DNA from: Nostoc sp. C052
Lineage (GTDB): Bacteria > Cyanobacteriota > Cyanobacteriia > Cyanobacteriales > Nostocaceae
NCBI RefSeq assembly: GCF_013393905.1
Contig: NZ_CP040278.1
Coordinates: forward strand, 124,001-188,000
Length of the DNA: 64,000 bases
Reading direction: 5' to 3'
In this document: one piece after another, positions 41,409 to 49,785 of the stretch
Position numbering within the stretch: position 1 is the stretch's first letter
Layout: every line of letters begins with the position of its first letter
The notes under the pieces: model-generated
Databases searched by the model: none
Seen by the model: the letters and a program-made list of their open reading frames with translations, nothing else
Told to the model about the DNA's origin: nothing
Position numbers and translations under genes: made by a program

Positions 41409-41969
41409 ATGCTGAATAGATACACAAGTCAGGAAGGTATTCGCTTCGCAATCAAGGATACCAAATTATTTACAAATCCTAGTTTTGGCTATCACACTAC
41501 TATCGTTGCCTATGACGGTGAGGGTAAAAAAATATTATCTTTATCAGCTAAGGAATATGCTGATGCTGTATATTTCGATATTGTATTTTGTGGGGAAACG
41601 CCTAATGGCACCACTGGTTTTGCTCTCTTGTCCTTAAAGAATAAATGTCAAGAAGTTTTTGACAGAATTTTAGTTTTTGATTTCCAAGATTTTGATTCTT
41701 GCTTAAATGAAGTATACCCAACTTCTGTATTTAAGCAAAGAACAGCCATTGGTAGAACTTCTACCCGATTTAGTTCTGCCAATGACTTCGCAAAAAACGT
41801 TTTTAAAATGAATTGTTATCTGCCACTTAATGGCAGGATTCGCTGGGAGAATAGTTGGGTAGAAGAGAATGAAGATTACGTTCCAAGATGGAGCATGAGT
41901 TTCTTTGTTCTTATCCCATCTTTGGCTCTTAAAGGGTCGTGCAATCTCTCAGAAATGTATAAAAATTGA
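41409..41969 (+). CDS. hypothetical protein, second of the pair
   Basis: 186 aa, paralogue of 40671-41243 with about 30-35% visible identity. The GAAACGAAATG start has no G-rich Shine-Dalgarno, unlike its neighbour. Common residues cluster in the N- and C-terminal thirds. No motif. Confidence 0.65.
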   Translation: MLNRYTSQEGIRFAIKDTKLFTNPSFGYHTTIVAYDGEGKKILSLSAKEYADAVYFDIVFCGETPNGTTGFALLSLKNKCQEVFDRILVFDFQDFDSCLNEVYPTSVFKQRTAIGRTSTRFSSANDFAKNVFKMNCYLPLNGRIRWENSWVEENEDYVPRWSMSFFVLIPSLALKGSCNLSEMYKN

Positions 41970-42126
41970 GAATTTTTATAACGCGATCGCAGGAATAGAG
42001 GTGAATACAAGTTTGCCTCTATCCTGCTCAATAAGTTTAATTAAACGCTATTTTGCTATACTTAAATAGGTGCTATTTTAGATATTTTGTTACTAATATA
42101 AATAGCATTAAATGGAGAATAAAATA

Positions 42127-42480
42127 ATGCAGCCAACCAAAAAAAGAAAAAACAAACCGCATTTTATTGGACAATACAACGAAATCACTTATGTAGTTAT
42201 TAAAAGTAACACAGTGATTTACCAAGCTGGTAATAGTCCACTTGAATCGACTACATTTGTAGATAAATCGGAGGGGGTAGGTAAAGATATGATGAAAGAT
42301 TTTTGTAAAACTACCACCAAAGAATTAGCAGAAGAGAATGGTGGAACCCTTGATTATATTTTTGTAGAAAACTTTCATCTTTCTACTTATGTCGGGTACG
42401 TGGAGAATGTTTATACTTATGTCGAATACGTAGAAACTTTGCACTTAAAGTATCCACCTTCTAAACTAAATAAAAAATGA
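42127..42480 (+). CDS. hypothetical protein, 117 aa
   Basis: Starts at 42127 within ATGGAGAATAAAATAATG (an upstream in-frame start at 42112 also exists). Basic N-terminus (PTKKRKNKPHF). Near the C-terminus a short tandem repeat is seen (STYVGYVENV / YTYVEYVETL). It overlaps the next gene by 4 bp. Confidence 0.6.
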   Translation: MQPTKKRKNKPHFIGQYNEITYVVIKSNTVIYQAGNSPLESTTFVDKSEGVGKDMMKDFCKTTTKELAEENGGTLDYIFVENFHLSTYVGYVENVYTYVEYVETLHLKYPPSKLNKK

Positions 42481-42821
42481 AATATACATTCCACGGCAAA
42501 GAATATCGCGCCCAATTAGAAGTTACCGACTGGCGAATATCTCCATCCAAAAAAGCTGGAGAACCAGATTGGTTAGTTAGACAAAAGCAAAACCTGTCTC
42601 AAGACAAGGTTTCCGTATCCGTTTACATTTTGCCTCAAACCATGAACCCCAATACCCCTTTTAGAGGGCATACTAAAAGTACTCAAAGCGTTTTTTATCA
42701 AACGAGTAATGGAAAAGATTTCCCTGAAGTTTTTGCTCAAGCTTGGAGGCAAGTGAAAAGGTGGACTGAACTCTCCGATGACGATCTGCCTAAGAAATTT
42801 CATAAATATAGGATGTTATGA
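42477..42821 (+). CDS. hypothetical basic protein, 114 aa
   Basis: ATGA overlap with the upstream gene and with the next one, so the three form one operon. Beta-rich first half (YTFHGKEYRAQLEVTDW), a Trp-rich tail (FAQAWRQVKRWTEL). Not recognised. Confidence 0.6.
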   Translation: MKYTFHGKEYRAQLEVTDWRISPSKKAGEPDWLVRQKQNLSQDKVSVSVYILPQTMNPNTPFRGHTKSTQSVFYQTSNGKDFPEVFAQAWRQVKRWTELSDDDLPKKFHKYRML

Positions 42822-43531
42822 ACAAAACAAATTCACAGAAAACTGTTGAAAAAATTCAAAAAATGTTAGCTCTTAGCCAATCTTCTAGCGAAGCTGAAGC
42901 ATTGGAGGCTTTCAAAAAAGCCCAAGACCTAATGCTTCGCCATAATCTATCGCTAACAGATTTAGAGAGGGCAAGCACTCAAAAACCAGCGAAATACGTT
43001 CTCTACCGTAGCGGAAAGCTAAGAGTTTGGAAGAATATTTTAGCTGTGGCGATCGCCGAATCGAATCATTGCCTTTGCTATTTGCAACGGGGAACCTCTA
43101 TTTCGGTATTTGGAGTCATTGGTAGACGAGTGAACGCCGATGCTGCCAGGATTCAGTTTGAGTACTTGGTGAATACCATTGAAAATTTAGCAAAAGAAGC
43201 TCAAGGCGATCGCAGATATAAGAGTTCCTTGAAGTTAGGTATAACTGCGACTCTGCATCGGAGGATTGCAGAACTTATCGAACAGCAGAAAGAGGAAGGC
43301 ATCTGTGCTGATGAAAATTCCCCAAATTCCTCAGCGCTGGTTGTACGTTCGCTGTATGAGACGCTGCTCCAAGAGAACTTGCGATTTACAGAAGAAATGC
43401 CCAAAGTAAAGCAGAAGCCAAAGAAACCTGTGGTGACTTCACCCGAAGGCTTTCTTCACGGAATTGAATTAGGAGAAGATGTTTCTCTTGGACAACAACA
43501 AGATAATTCAACTACTAGTCCGCTATCGTAA
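42818..43531 (+). CDS. DUF2786-type protein, 237 aa
   Basis: Begins with the DUF2786 signature: VEKIQKMLALSQSSSEAEA, EAFKKAQDLMLRHNLSLTDLE. A second domain (RVWKNILAVAIAESNHC, GVIGRRVNADAARIQFEYL) follows, as in phage and bacterial relatives, then a Lys/Pro-rich tail. Function is unknown. Last gene of the 42127-43531 operon, ending at a 13-bp stem terminator. Confidence 0.7.
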   Translation: MNKTNSQKTVEKIQKMLALSQSSSEAEALEAFKKAQDLMLRHNLSLTDLERASTQKPAKYVLYRSGKLRVWKNILAVAIAESNHCLCYLQRGTSISVFGVIGRRVNADAARIQFEYLVNTIENLAKEAQGDRRYKSSLKLGITATLHRRIAELIEQQKEEGICADENSPNSSALVVRSLYETLLQENLRFTEEMPKVKQKPKKPVVTSPEGFLHGIELGEDVSLGQQQDNSTTSPLS

Positions 43532-43535
43532 CTTT

Positions 43536-43584
43536 ATGAGGCGAAAGAGAAGTGTAAAAACTTTTTCTTTCGCCTCATTTTTTG
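43536..43584 (+). terminator. rho-independent terminator
   Basis: Perfect 13-bp arms ATGAGGCGAAAGA/TCTTTCGCCTCAT, 17-nt loop, T6 after. Confidence 0.8.
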
Positions 43585-43624
43585 TTTTATTATGACTTTA
43601 GACTGATATTTGTCAGGTTTTGAA

Positions 43625-44128
43625 ATGGAAAAAATTACTTGTGCTGGATGTCTGCATGGAGTGATGATGTGCCAAAGTAATCCTTGTATCCTCACTCCCG
43701 AAGAAGCCAAAAATTTAATCGATAAAGGTTTCTCTGATAGGCTAATGATTGAATGGTGGGACAAGGATGGAGACAACAACCATCCAGAGTTTTATTTTAT
43801 GTCTTGTGCGATATCGGGATACGAAGGCATATTAGCTCCAGAGCTTCCCGAAGACCCCCAGCTTCTTGATTCCTGGACTAAAGGGAAATGTACATTTTTG
43901 AATCAGGATAATTTGTGCGAATTGCACGATTTGAACTTAAAGCCACTAGAAGGGCATGTGGCTTGTTGTCACAAAAGTGATGCCGAAGGACTAATTCTGC
44001 ATCACGCGATCGCCCAACAATGGAATACTCCCCAGCATCAAGAATTTGTTAGACAATATTCTATGCAGAAAATTTTTCAAGCTGAGGAGGAAAAAGTTCG
44101 TACCTCAATGATTTTCATCGATCGCTAA
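43625..44128 (+). CDS. Cys-rich YkgJ-like metal-cluster protein, 167 aa
   Basis: Starts at 43625 (MEKITCAGC). Motifs: CAGCLHGVMMCQSNPCILT at the N-terminus, LTPEEAKNLIDKG, GKCTFLNQDNLCELHD, then KPLEGHVACCH. This pattern fits the YkgJ/CxxCxxCC zinc- or iron-chelating family, of unknown reaction. Confidence 0.6.
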   Translation: MEKITCAGCLHGVMMCQSNPCILTPEEAKNLIDKGFSDRLMIEWWDKDGDNNHPEFYFMSCAISGYEGILAPELPEDPQLLDSWTKGKCTFLNQDNLCELHDLNLKPLEGHVACCHKSDAEGLILHHAIAQQWNTPQHQEFVRQYSMQKIFQAEEEKVRTSMIFIDR

Positions 44129-44163
44129 GTTACTGAAATTACTTTGGTTGATTTTACTCATTT

Positions 44164-44484
44164 ATGACTACTTACACGAAAGAACAATGGTTGGCGCAGG
44201 GTAACAAGTTGTTTGGCAACAATTTTTTGGATTGGAGATTTAAATGCCCATCCTGTGGATATATTGCTTCTGTCCGCGACTACAAGGATGCTGGAGCGCC
44301 GGAGAATTCAGTTGCTTTTTCTTGTGTAGGTCGATGGATGTCAAATTCTAAAGAGGCTTTTGTCAAGGATGATCGTAACCTCCCTTGTAACTATGCTGGA
44401 GGAGGCTTATTCCGACTTAACCCAGTAGAAGTAGAGGGGAGCAAGTATTTTGAGTTTGCAGCCAACGATCCCTTAAGCAATTAA
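44164..44484 (+). CDS. VVA0879-like phage protein, 106 aa
   Basis: Pattern: WLAQGNKLFGNNFLDWRFKC, CPSCGYIASVRDYKDAGAP, FSCVGRW, NLPCNYAGGGLF. Four Cys in paired positions suggest a zinc site. I recall this as a small family found in phages and mobile elements (VVA0879-like); the assignment is from memory. Confidence 0.55.
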   Translation: MTTYTKEQWLAQGNKLFGNNFLDWRFKCPSCGYIASVRDYKDAGAPENSVAFSCVGRWMSNSKEAFVKDDRNLPCNYAGGGLFRLNPVEVEGSKYFEFAANDPLSN

Positions 44485-44544
44485 ACATCTAACTATTACG
44501 GAATTCCGTGGTAGCTCAACTTTATTAAGACCAAAGTCACAAAA

Positions 44545-44727
44545 ATGCCCAAATCATTAAAAGAGAAATTTATTTGCGATCGCTGCGCTGGGGATATCCA
44601 GCTTCCTGCGAAAATCAGCAGAAACATCAACATTCGTTTCCCTGGAACTTGCCTATCTGAATGCCCGATAGCTGCTTCTCTGCTAAAGGGATTGCCACTT
44701 AAAATGGACAAAGCTTTTGCTCGATGA
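44545..44727 (+). CDS. small Cys protein, 60 aa
   Basis: Basic N-terminus then FICDRCAGDI and GTCLSECPIAAS: two CX2-3C pairs, probably zinc. Preceded by ACAAAAATG without a good Shine-Dalgarno. The repeat motif ACGGAATTCCGT is 35 bp upstream (44499-44510). Confidence 0.45.
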   Translation: MPKSLKEKFICDRCAGDIQLPAKISRNINIRFPGTCLSECPIAASLLKGLPLKMDKAFAR

Positions 44728-44860
44728 AACGTTTTTTTATCTCCCTTTTGCAGCTTTACAGGAGAATGCTTTAGCATTAATATTTTGTAATTAAGATCGT
44801 CATCTGTTAGAAAAACTAATTAGATGATGGCACTTTAGCAAAAATTAGATATTAATAATT

Positions 44861-45808
44861 ATGCCTAAAACTGTAGATATGGTTAAGGACTATTTACAAG
44901 AAATTTCTTCTTACCCTCTGTTAACTGCAACACAGGAGATAAATCTTTCGAGGCAAGTGCAGCAGATGATTGCCTTGTTAGACCAGAAAAAAAAGCTTGA
45001 ATCAAGGTTGCAACGAGAAGCAACTGATGCTGAATTAAGTAAAGCTACGAAGAAATCTCCAGCAGAGATTTCTTCGATTATCCGAGATGGGCAAGCGGCT
45101 AAAGAACAAATGGTTGTGGCTAACTTACGGTTGGTAGTTTCCATTGCAAAAAATTACCAAAATCGGAAAGTAGAATTTTTGGATTTAATTCAAGAAGGCA
45201 CATTAGGGTTGGATCGTGGAGTCGAGAAGTTTGACCCCGACAAGGGATTTAAGTTTTCTACTTACGCTCACTGGTGGATAACACAGCACATTACCAGAGG
45301 AATAGCGGAGAAATCGCGGACTATCCGTCTGCCAATTCATTTGACTGAAGCTTTGAACAAAATCAGAAAGCACGAACGACAATTGGCGCAAGCCTTGAGG
45401 CGTAATCCCACCTTGGCGGAACTTTCCCAAAGTACTGGTTTACCTCCTGAGAAAATTCGTAAATACTTGCAATGTTCTCAACCTCTTATTTCTCTCGAAT
45501 TGAAAATTGGGAAAAACAAAGACAATGATTTATCAGAGGTTTTGCCAGTTCCCGACGAAAACTTGCCAGGACATATCTTAGAGCGAGATATGTTATTAGA
45601 TGAGATAGAAAATATATTGAAGTGTCTAACTCCCATACAAAGAGATGTGATCGTTTGGCGGTATGGATTAATAGACGGCAACGAACTTACTCTACTTGAA
45701 ATTGGAAAAAAACTTGATTTGGGTAAGGAGCGAATTCGCCAAATTCAATATCAAGCACTGGCTGTTTTACGAAATAAAAAAGATTACATTAGAAGTTGTT
45801 TGGATTAG
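44861..45808 (+). CDS. group 2 sigma factor (RpoD-type)
   Basis: 315 aa. Region 1.2 MVKDYLQEIS, region 2 VVANLRLVVSIAKNYQNR, LDLIQEGTLGLDRGVEKFD and the -10-binding FKFSTYAHWWITQHI; region 3 EALNKIRKHERQL; region 4.2 LTLLEIGKKLDLGKERIRQIQ. It lacks the N-terminal region 1.1 of primary sigma factors, so it is of the alternative group 2 type. On a plasmid or phage it could redirect host RNA polymerase to the element's promoters, including the TACAAT group. Confidence 0.9.
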   Translation: MPKTVDMVKDYLQEISSYPLLTATQEINLSRQVQQMIALLDQKKKLESRLQREATDAELSKATKKSPAEISSIIRDGQAAKEQMVVANLRLVVSIAKNYQNRKVEFLDLIQEGTLGLDRGVEKFDPDKGFKFSTYAHWWITQHITRGIAEKSRTIRLPIHLTEALNKIRKHERQLAQALRRNPTLAELSQSTGLPPEKIRKYLQCSQPLISLELKIGKNKDNDLSEVLPVPDENLPGHILERDMLLDEIENILKCLTPIQRDVIVWRYGLIDGNELTLLEIGKKLDLGKERIRQIQYQALAVLRNKKDYIRSCLD

Positions 45809-45870
45809 TTGGCTGCAAGGATTATAAATTGTATTGCGTTATACTAGTATTAGGTATTAATGGAGACAAA

Positions 45871-46401
45871 ATGAAGCACGGCTATAAGATTACAGTTGCG
45901 AGTAACAATGAGATTGCGATTCAATTAACTGACAATGCATCCGAGGCTAACTTTTATCCGCCTCAATTTATCGGATATCTAGTAAGTATGCTTGGATATC
46001 ACGATACGATTTTCTATCTCATGTCTTATTTGTTTAATAGTTCTCAAAAAAAGCCATCTTTAATTGAAAACTTTGATGTTACTCAGTTTTGTCTGGACAT
46101 AAAAGAAGTCTACAATCGTCACTTCCCAGAGCAACCTCCGCAGGGAATCGATGGCTGGGGCTATGTAGATGAGAAAGAGTACGAAATCTTCCTACTCCGC
46201 ATCAACGGAGAACTAGGTGACGATACTTTTTTGGGTGGTAATCCTGCCAAACAAGAATTAGCCTGGGATGCTTATCGAAATCCTGCTAAGTACGACGCAA
46301 TAGTTAGCGCTCCAAATCAATGGAAGGACTATGATGGCAGATTCTGCCAAATTTACTTGGTAAGAGTTCCTGCTAATGCTGTCTTATCAAATGCAGATTA
46401 A
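45871..46401 (+). CDS. hypothetical protein, 176 aa
   Basis: Starts at ATG 45871 after TAATGGAGACAAA, a leader variant. Aromatic N-terminal half (FIGYLVSMLGYHDTIFYLM), acidic middle (GWGYVDEKEYEIFLLRI) and a Trp-rich part. Not recognised. Followed by the 50-nt palindrome. Confidence 0.6.
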   Translation: MKHGYKITVASNNEIAIQLTDNASEANFYPPQFIGYLVSMLGYHDTIFYLMSYLFNSSQKKPSLIENFDVTQFCLDIKEVYNRHFPEQPPQGIDGWGYVDEKEYEIFLLRINGELGDDTFLGGNPAKQELAWDAYRNPAKYDAIVSAPNQWKDYDGRFCQIYLVRVPANAVLSNAD

Positions 46402-46453
46402 ACAACCCAGAATGGACAACTAATTATTTATCTAGCCATTAAAATATGACCAT

Positions 46454-46503
46454 TTAAAACTTTAAAAGGTAGGCTTCTAGAAGCCTACCTTTTAAAGTTT
46501 TAA
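46454..46503. terminator. 50-nt perfect palindrome, probable terminator
   Basis: Two 25-bp arms with no spacer and centre TCTAGA; its outer AAAAC/GTTTT gives both A- and T-runs. It ends the 45871 unit, 14 bp before the next promoter. Confidence 0.75.
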
Positions 46504-46516
46504 TACCTAAAATTGC

Positions 46517-46533
46517 TACAATATAAGTGTCTG
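46517..46533 (+). promoter_or_regulatory. probable -10 region, TACAATATAAGTGT
   Basis: The same TACAAT plus RTAAGTRT seen at 4123 and 10882, 70 bp before the ATG at 46591. No strong -35. Confidence 0.4.
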
Positions 46534-46590
46534 AATATACAAGTACAGTATTGTTTTCAGAAGCAAGTAAGAAACAAAAAGGAGAACAAA

Positions 46591-47346
46591 ATGAAGTTAA
46601 TTTATAGATTCTCGGCGATCGCCCATCCTGAAGGATTGGGATTGATAATTAGTTCGGTTACAGAAAATGGGATTCCCATTAGCCTTGATGAGTTACATCC
46701 AATAGTTCGTAAATTTTTCTGCTTAGAGCCAGAAAGTCATTTAGCTAAATTACTAACATTAGATATGCTGAAGCCTTTGCTGAGAGATGGAATGTATCAA
46801 TTCCATGTTCAAAAATACGACCAAATCATCCATAGCCGAATTGGAAACTTGCTAATCTGGGAGGAATCTATAAATAATTGGCATATCGGAATTGAAGAAG
46901 CAGGTGAAGGCAGTATTTATCTGAATTCAATCATAACTAAGCTATCCTCCTGGGAGGATGCTCAAAAGTTTGCCTCCTGTCTTCGCCGAGGTGAAAATTC
47001 TGAAAGATACAAATTTTACGAGAATCCAACAGACGAAGTTGCGACAACAGACCCCTACGGCAAGCTTGAATGGAGCATTGGCGACGATAACGACTTCATT
47101 TGCTTTGATTGCACTTCTCTGCCATGCAGACAAGTCGCGATTCATGCTGTAACCAATTGTGAGACAGCTTCTTTTATCGAAGATTTTGACTATTTGATAG
47201 TTTCTGGAGATCAAGCGATCGCAGTAGCGCAGGATTTGATTGCACAAGCTACTAATTGGTGTCTAGAAAATGATGTAAATTTTTCTAGTAATGAAGCACA
47301 CAGTTTTGTTGAATACGTTCAACAAGTAACTCTTGTGATGCCATAA
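46591..47346 (+). CDS. hypothetical protein, 251 aa
   Basis: Start ATG 46591 after AAAAAGGAGAACAAA, the leader. Unrecognised: alternating strands and helices, acidic, with GEGSIYLNSII and NNWHIGIEEAG in the middle, Cys-rich CFDCTSLPCRQVAIHAV near 175. Ends at a 20-bp stem terminator. Confidence 0.6.
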   Translation: MKLIYRFSAIAHPEGLGLIISSVTENGIPISLDELHPIVRKFFCLEPESHLAKLLTLDMLKPLLRDGMYQFHVQKYDQIIHSRIGNLLIWEESINNWHIGIEEAGEGSIYLNSIITKLSSWEDAQKFASCLRRGENSERYKFYENPTDEVATTDPYGKLEWSIGDDNDFICFDCTSLPCRQVAIHAVTNCETASFIEDFDYLIVSGDQAIAVAQDLIAQATNWCLENDVNFSSNEAHSFVEYVQQVTLVMP

Positions 47347-47353
47347 GTCAGAA

Positions 47354-47410
47354 AGCCAAAATAAAAGCCCCCTGAGTAAATATATTACTGAGGGGGCTTT
47401 TATTTTGGCT
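47354..47410 (+). terminator. strong rho-independent terminator
   Basis: Perfect 20-bp arms (47354-47373, 47391-47410) plus an inner 5-bp stem. One of the longest terminator stems in the window. Confidence 0.85.
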
Positions 47411-47545
47411 AATTTTATAAAAATTTCTTAGATTAGATTGCTGGCATTGTACTTTAATGAATTTTTCCGTCTTTGTGTATTGGGGATATTTGCGGTATTC
47501 CTTTCCAGAATGGTATTATATCTTTTCAAATAAATGGAGGTATCA

Positions 47546-47593
47546 ATGCTTGATTTACTTAATTTACAAAAATCATTTTTAAAAAGCAATTAA
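47546..47593 (+). CDS. possible 15-aa peptide behind a leader
   Basis: MLDLLNLQKSFLKSN with AATGGAGGTATCA as ribosome site and TATTATAT as a promoter-like box 35 bp upstream. It may be a residue of a lost gene or a leader peptide of the 47650 gene. Confidence 0.3.
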   Translation: MLDLLNLQKSFLKSN

Positions 47594-47649
47594 TAGAAAT
47601 GCTTATATATTTGATGCGTTTTTGTAATATATAAATCTAGGTATCAAGA

Positions 47650-48279
47650 ATGTTTGGTGGGCACTATAGACGAGATGTCGAACGCCGCAATAATAATCTT
47701 CGTGAAAAAGTAGCAAGAGATGCTAGGGAGCAAGAGGAACAGGATCGGCGCAACAAAGAACGTGCCTTAGATTGGAATCCCTCCCCCGATCTAGAAACAT
47801 GCCCTCACTGTGGTTCCTCAAGATTAACTCCACTGCCACTAAAGGAAGGGCAGAACTATCCCAGATATCACTGTGCCGTATGCACGACATCTGTTTCTGC
47901 TTGTGAAGGAACCTTAGCTTCCAAAACCCGTTTATCTTCAGAAGTTCGCGAAAGACTTTATCAAGCATTTAAAAGGGGAGACAGCTTCAAGAGAGCTGCT
48001 TCCGATGTCGGAGTGAATAAAAATACAGTCGAGATTTGGTACGACAAATTCCGATATGCTGAAAACTATAAAGATTCTAGTAATGTTGAGTCTTTTCATG
48101 AAAGCAAATATGAAACGACTAACAGCTATGCGACTCATCCCATATATAAAAATAGGGTAGACAATGAGACTACCTCAGAATTTATTAGAAAAGGCAAGAT
48201 TAGTGAAAATAGCTACATTGACAAAGATGGTAATGTCAGGGACGGGATGAATCGGGTCGTTGACAACATTTATGAATGA
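47650..48279 (+). CDS. zinc-ribbon plus HTH DNA-binding protein, 209 aa
   Basis: Basic helix (RRDVERRNNNLREKVARDAR), zinc ribbon ETCPHCGSSRL...YHCAVCTTSVS, then a HTH (YQAFKRGDSFKRAASDVGVN, KNTVEIWYDKF). This is the arrangement of InsA-like IS1 regulators and of transposase N-termini. The C-terminus is unstructured and polar. Probably a transcription regulator. Confidence 0.65.
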   Translation: MFGGHYRRDVERRNNNLREKVARDAREQEEQDRRNKERALDWNPSPDLETCPHCGSSRLTPLPLKEGQNYPRYHCAVCTTSVSACEGTLASKTRLSSEVRERLYQAFKRGDSFKRAASDVGVNKNTVEIWYDKFRYAENYKDSSNVESFHESKYETTNSYATHPIYKNRVDNETTSEFIRKGKISENSYIDKDGNVRDGMNRVVDNIYE

Positions 48280-48280
48280 A

Positions 48281-48311
48281 AATAGTCGTTTTATGACGCA
48301 AAACGACTATT
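48281..48311 (+). terminator. hairpin after the zinc-ribbon gene
   Basis: Perfect 12-bp arms (48281-48292, 48300-48311), 7-nt loop, directly after the stop. A second terminator follows at 48347-48390 (11-bp stem with one G-U pair, T6). Confidence 0.65.
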
Positions 48312-48346
48312 GATATGTGTATCGTAATAATAGCAAGTTTTGAACT

Positions 48347-48390
48347 AAAAAATCCCTCAAGCAGAATAACTGTTGGGGGATTTTTTATTT
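48347..48390. terminator. rho-independent terminator
   Basis: Stem AAATCCCTCAA/TTGGGGGATTT (one G-U), loop 12, followed by T6. It lies between convergent genes. Confidence 0.7.
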
Positions 48391-48416
48391 AAACGAACAA
48401 CTCAGCGATCGCCAAG

Positions 48417-48557
48417 TTATTCTTCGTCATCGTCATCTATCTCTGCGAAAAAGAATAATTTCTCACAACTCTTCTTAAAATGATAATTTGTTAATAACTC
48501 CAACATGACATTTGCTTGACTTTGAGTTATTTCTACAACTGTGTAGCTAAACTGCAT
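48417..48557 (-). CDS. hypothetical protein with acidic tail, 46 aa
   Basis: A short leftward frame. Its ATG at 48557 overlaps the end of the 136-aa gene by 11 nt, so translation is coupled. Sequence: MQFSYTVVEITQSQANVML, then ELLTNYHFKKSCEKLFFFAE, and a tail of Asp/Glu residues (IDDDDEE). Could be a small protein interacting with the preceding gene product. Confidence 0.5.
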   Translation of the reverse strand: MQFSYTVVEITQSQANVMLELLTNYHFKKSCEKLFFFAEIDDDDEE

Positions 48558-48957
48558 CTACTTTGATTTCTTGAGGGCTATCATCGTATAGTCCGGGAAC
48601 TACCAAGAATAGCCCCTGTCTGCATCTAAATAAACGCAGAGGTAATAATTCTTGGGGAAACTTTCCTTCACTGCGACTGCCCTTTTGCGAGTTCTCTAAA
48701 CTAGAATGCTGGCATAAAGCGCATGTAGGAGCGAGATCGCCAGGATTACCTTTATCTATGCTGTAAAGAGGATCTTTTTCATCTAAAGGCTTAATCTCTG
48801 GAAAAACACCGTTTACGTAGTAAGAACAAGATGTGCTGCTCCCTTGCTCTTTGGAAACCAAAGGAAGATATGCTAACAATCCAGAACAAATTACATTCTC
48901 TGGTTGAATTTCTCCACCAGAAATAACGAACAATGCCTTCGGATCTTGTTTTGTCAT
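48547..48957 (-). CDS. hypothetical protein, 136 aa
   Basis: Unrecognised. Gly/Ser-rich N-terminal half, LAPTCALCQHSSLENSQ with a CX2C pair, then a strand-rich end (LFLVVPGLYDDSPQEIKV). First gene of a two-gene leftward unit. Confidence 0.55.
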   Translation of the reverse strand: MTKQDPKALFVISGGEIQPENVICSGLLAYLPLVSKEQGSSTSCSYYVNGVFPEIKPLDEKDPLYSIDKGNPGDLAPTCALCQHSSLENSQKGSRSEGKFPQELLPLRLFRCRQGLFLVVPGLYDDSPQEIKVDAV

Positions 48958-49100
48958 TTGATAATTACCAATTGGATATCAAGGTAAGATTTGCAAAGAA
49001 GTAATTCAATTGTGAGTATCTTTGTACTACTAATGTAACATAGATGTTTTTAGATATTATGAAGTGTGGAACGATAACTTAGCAATTTTCGGGTATTTTT

Positions 49101-49568
49101 ATGGGGAGTTATGTTGAATTTCTGAATATAATTATTGACTGTGTTGATAAACAAGGTTGGGCAATAATGCCTATCTTTGGAGAGAATGTTAGGTTCTGTT
49201 ATACGATTGGGCTGTGGCAAAATTACAAACACCCTGAAATTATCATGGTTGGGCTTCCTATGGAACTATCCTCAAACACTTTAAGTTTTGCTGCTTGTCA
49301 AATCCAGCATAGCAAGAAAGTTTATCAACCAGATATAGAGTATTTTGAAGAGTTTTTTGAAAATTCAAAGACAATATTTAAGCCAGTTGCTAAATCGAAT
49401 TACGATTATTATTTTGGTATGGCTTTGCGGTATTATGGCAATATTGAAGTCCCTCCTCTGCAACTCTTTTGGCAAAACGAGAATGGAGAGTATCCTTGGA
49501 ATGCTACAGTGGACTTTAGCGAACAGCCCGACTTATCCATTGACTTTAAGGTTGAAAATGTCAAATAA
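49101..49568 (+). CDS. DUF4262-family protein, 155 aa
   Basis: Fits DUF4262: GWAIMPIFGENVRFCYTIGL, HPEIIMVGLPMELS, then YYFGMALRYYGNIEVPPLQL and a Trp-rich EYPWNATV end. DUF4262 proteins are widespread and of unknown function. The next gene overlaps its 3' end by 11 nt in another frame. Confidence 0.7.
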   Translation: MGSYVEFLNIIIDCVDKQGWAIMPIFGENVRFCYTIGLWQNYKHPEIIMVGLPMELSSNTLSFAACQIQHSKKVYQPDIEYFEEFFENSKTIFKPVAKSNYDYYFGMALRYYGNIEVPPLQLFWQNENGEYPWNATVDFSEQPDLSIDFKVENVK

Positions 49569-49785
49569 AATATTTTTTGAAGTGATCGAAGGATTGCCAG
49601 AAGATTATGGCACATATATTTTTTTAATGAAAGATAATTCTATCCAAGAAGGGTATTACGGTTCTTTCCCTCACCCACATAACAATGCATGTATAAAAAC
49701 TTCTGACATCGAAGGCGAAAGGTTTTACTACGAAGAGTCTTCTATGATTTTGGGTTGGTTAAGAAAATATTCAATGAATCCTTGA
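49558..49785 (+). CDS. hypothetical protein, 75 aa
   Basis: Starts at ATG 49558, inside the end of the DUF4262 gene (11-nt overlap), hence coupled. MSNKIFFEVIEGLPEDYGTY, then a strand-rich middle and a helical end. Overlaps the convergent 49742 gene. Confidence 0.55.
   Translation: MSNKIFFEVIEGLPEDYGTYIFLMKDNSIQEGYYGSFPHPHNNACIKTSDIEGERFYYEESSMILGWLRKYSMNP

Noticed and set aside
49345..49557. Longer start for the 75-aa gene (146 codons)
   Set aside because: The extension lies inside the DUF4262 gene in another frame; the ATG at 49558 is the natural coupled start.
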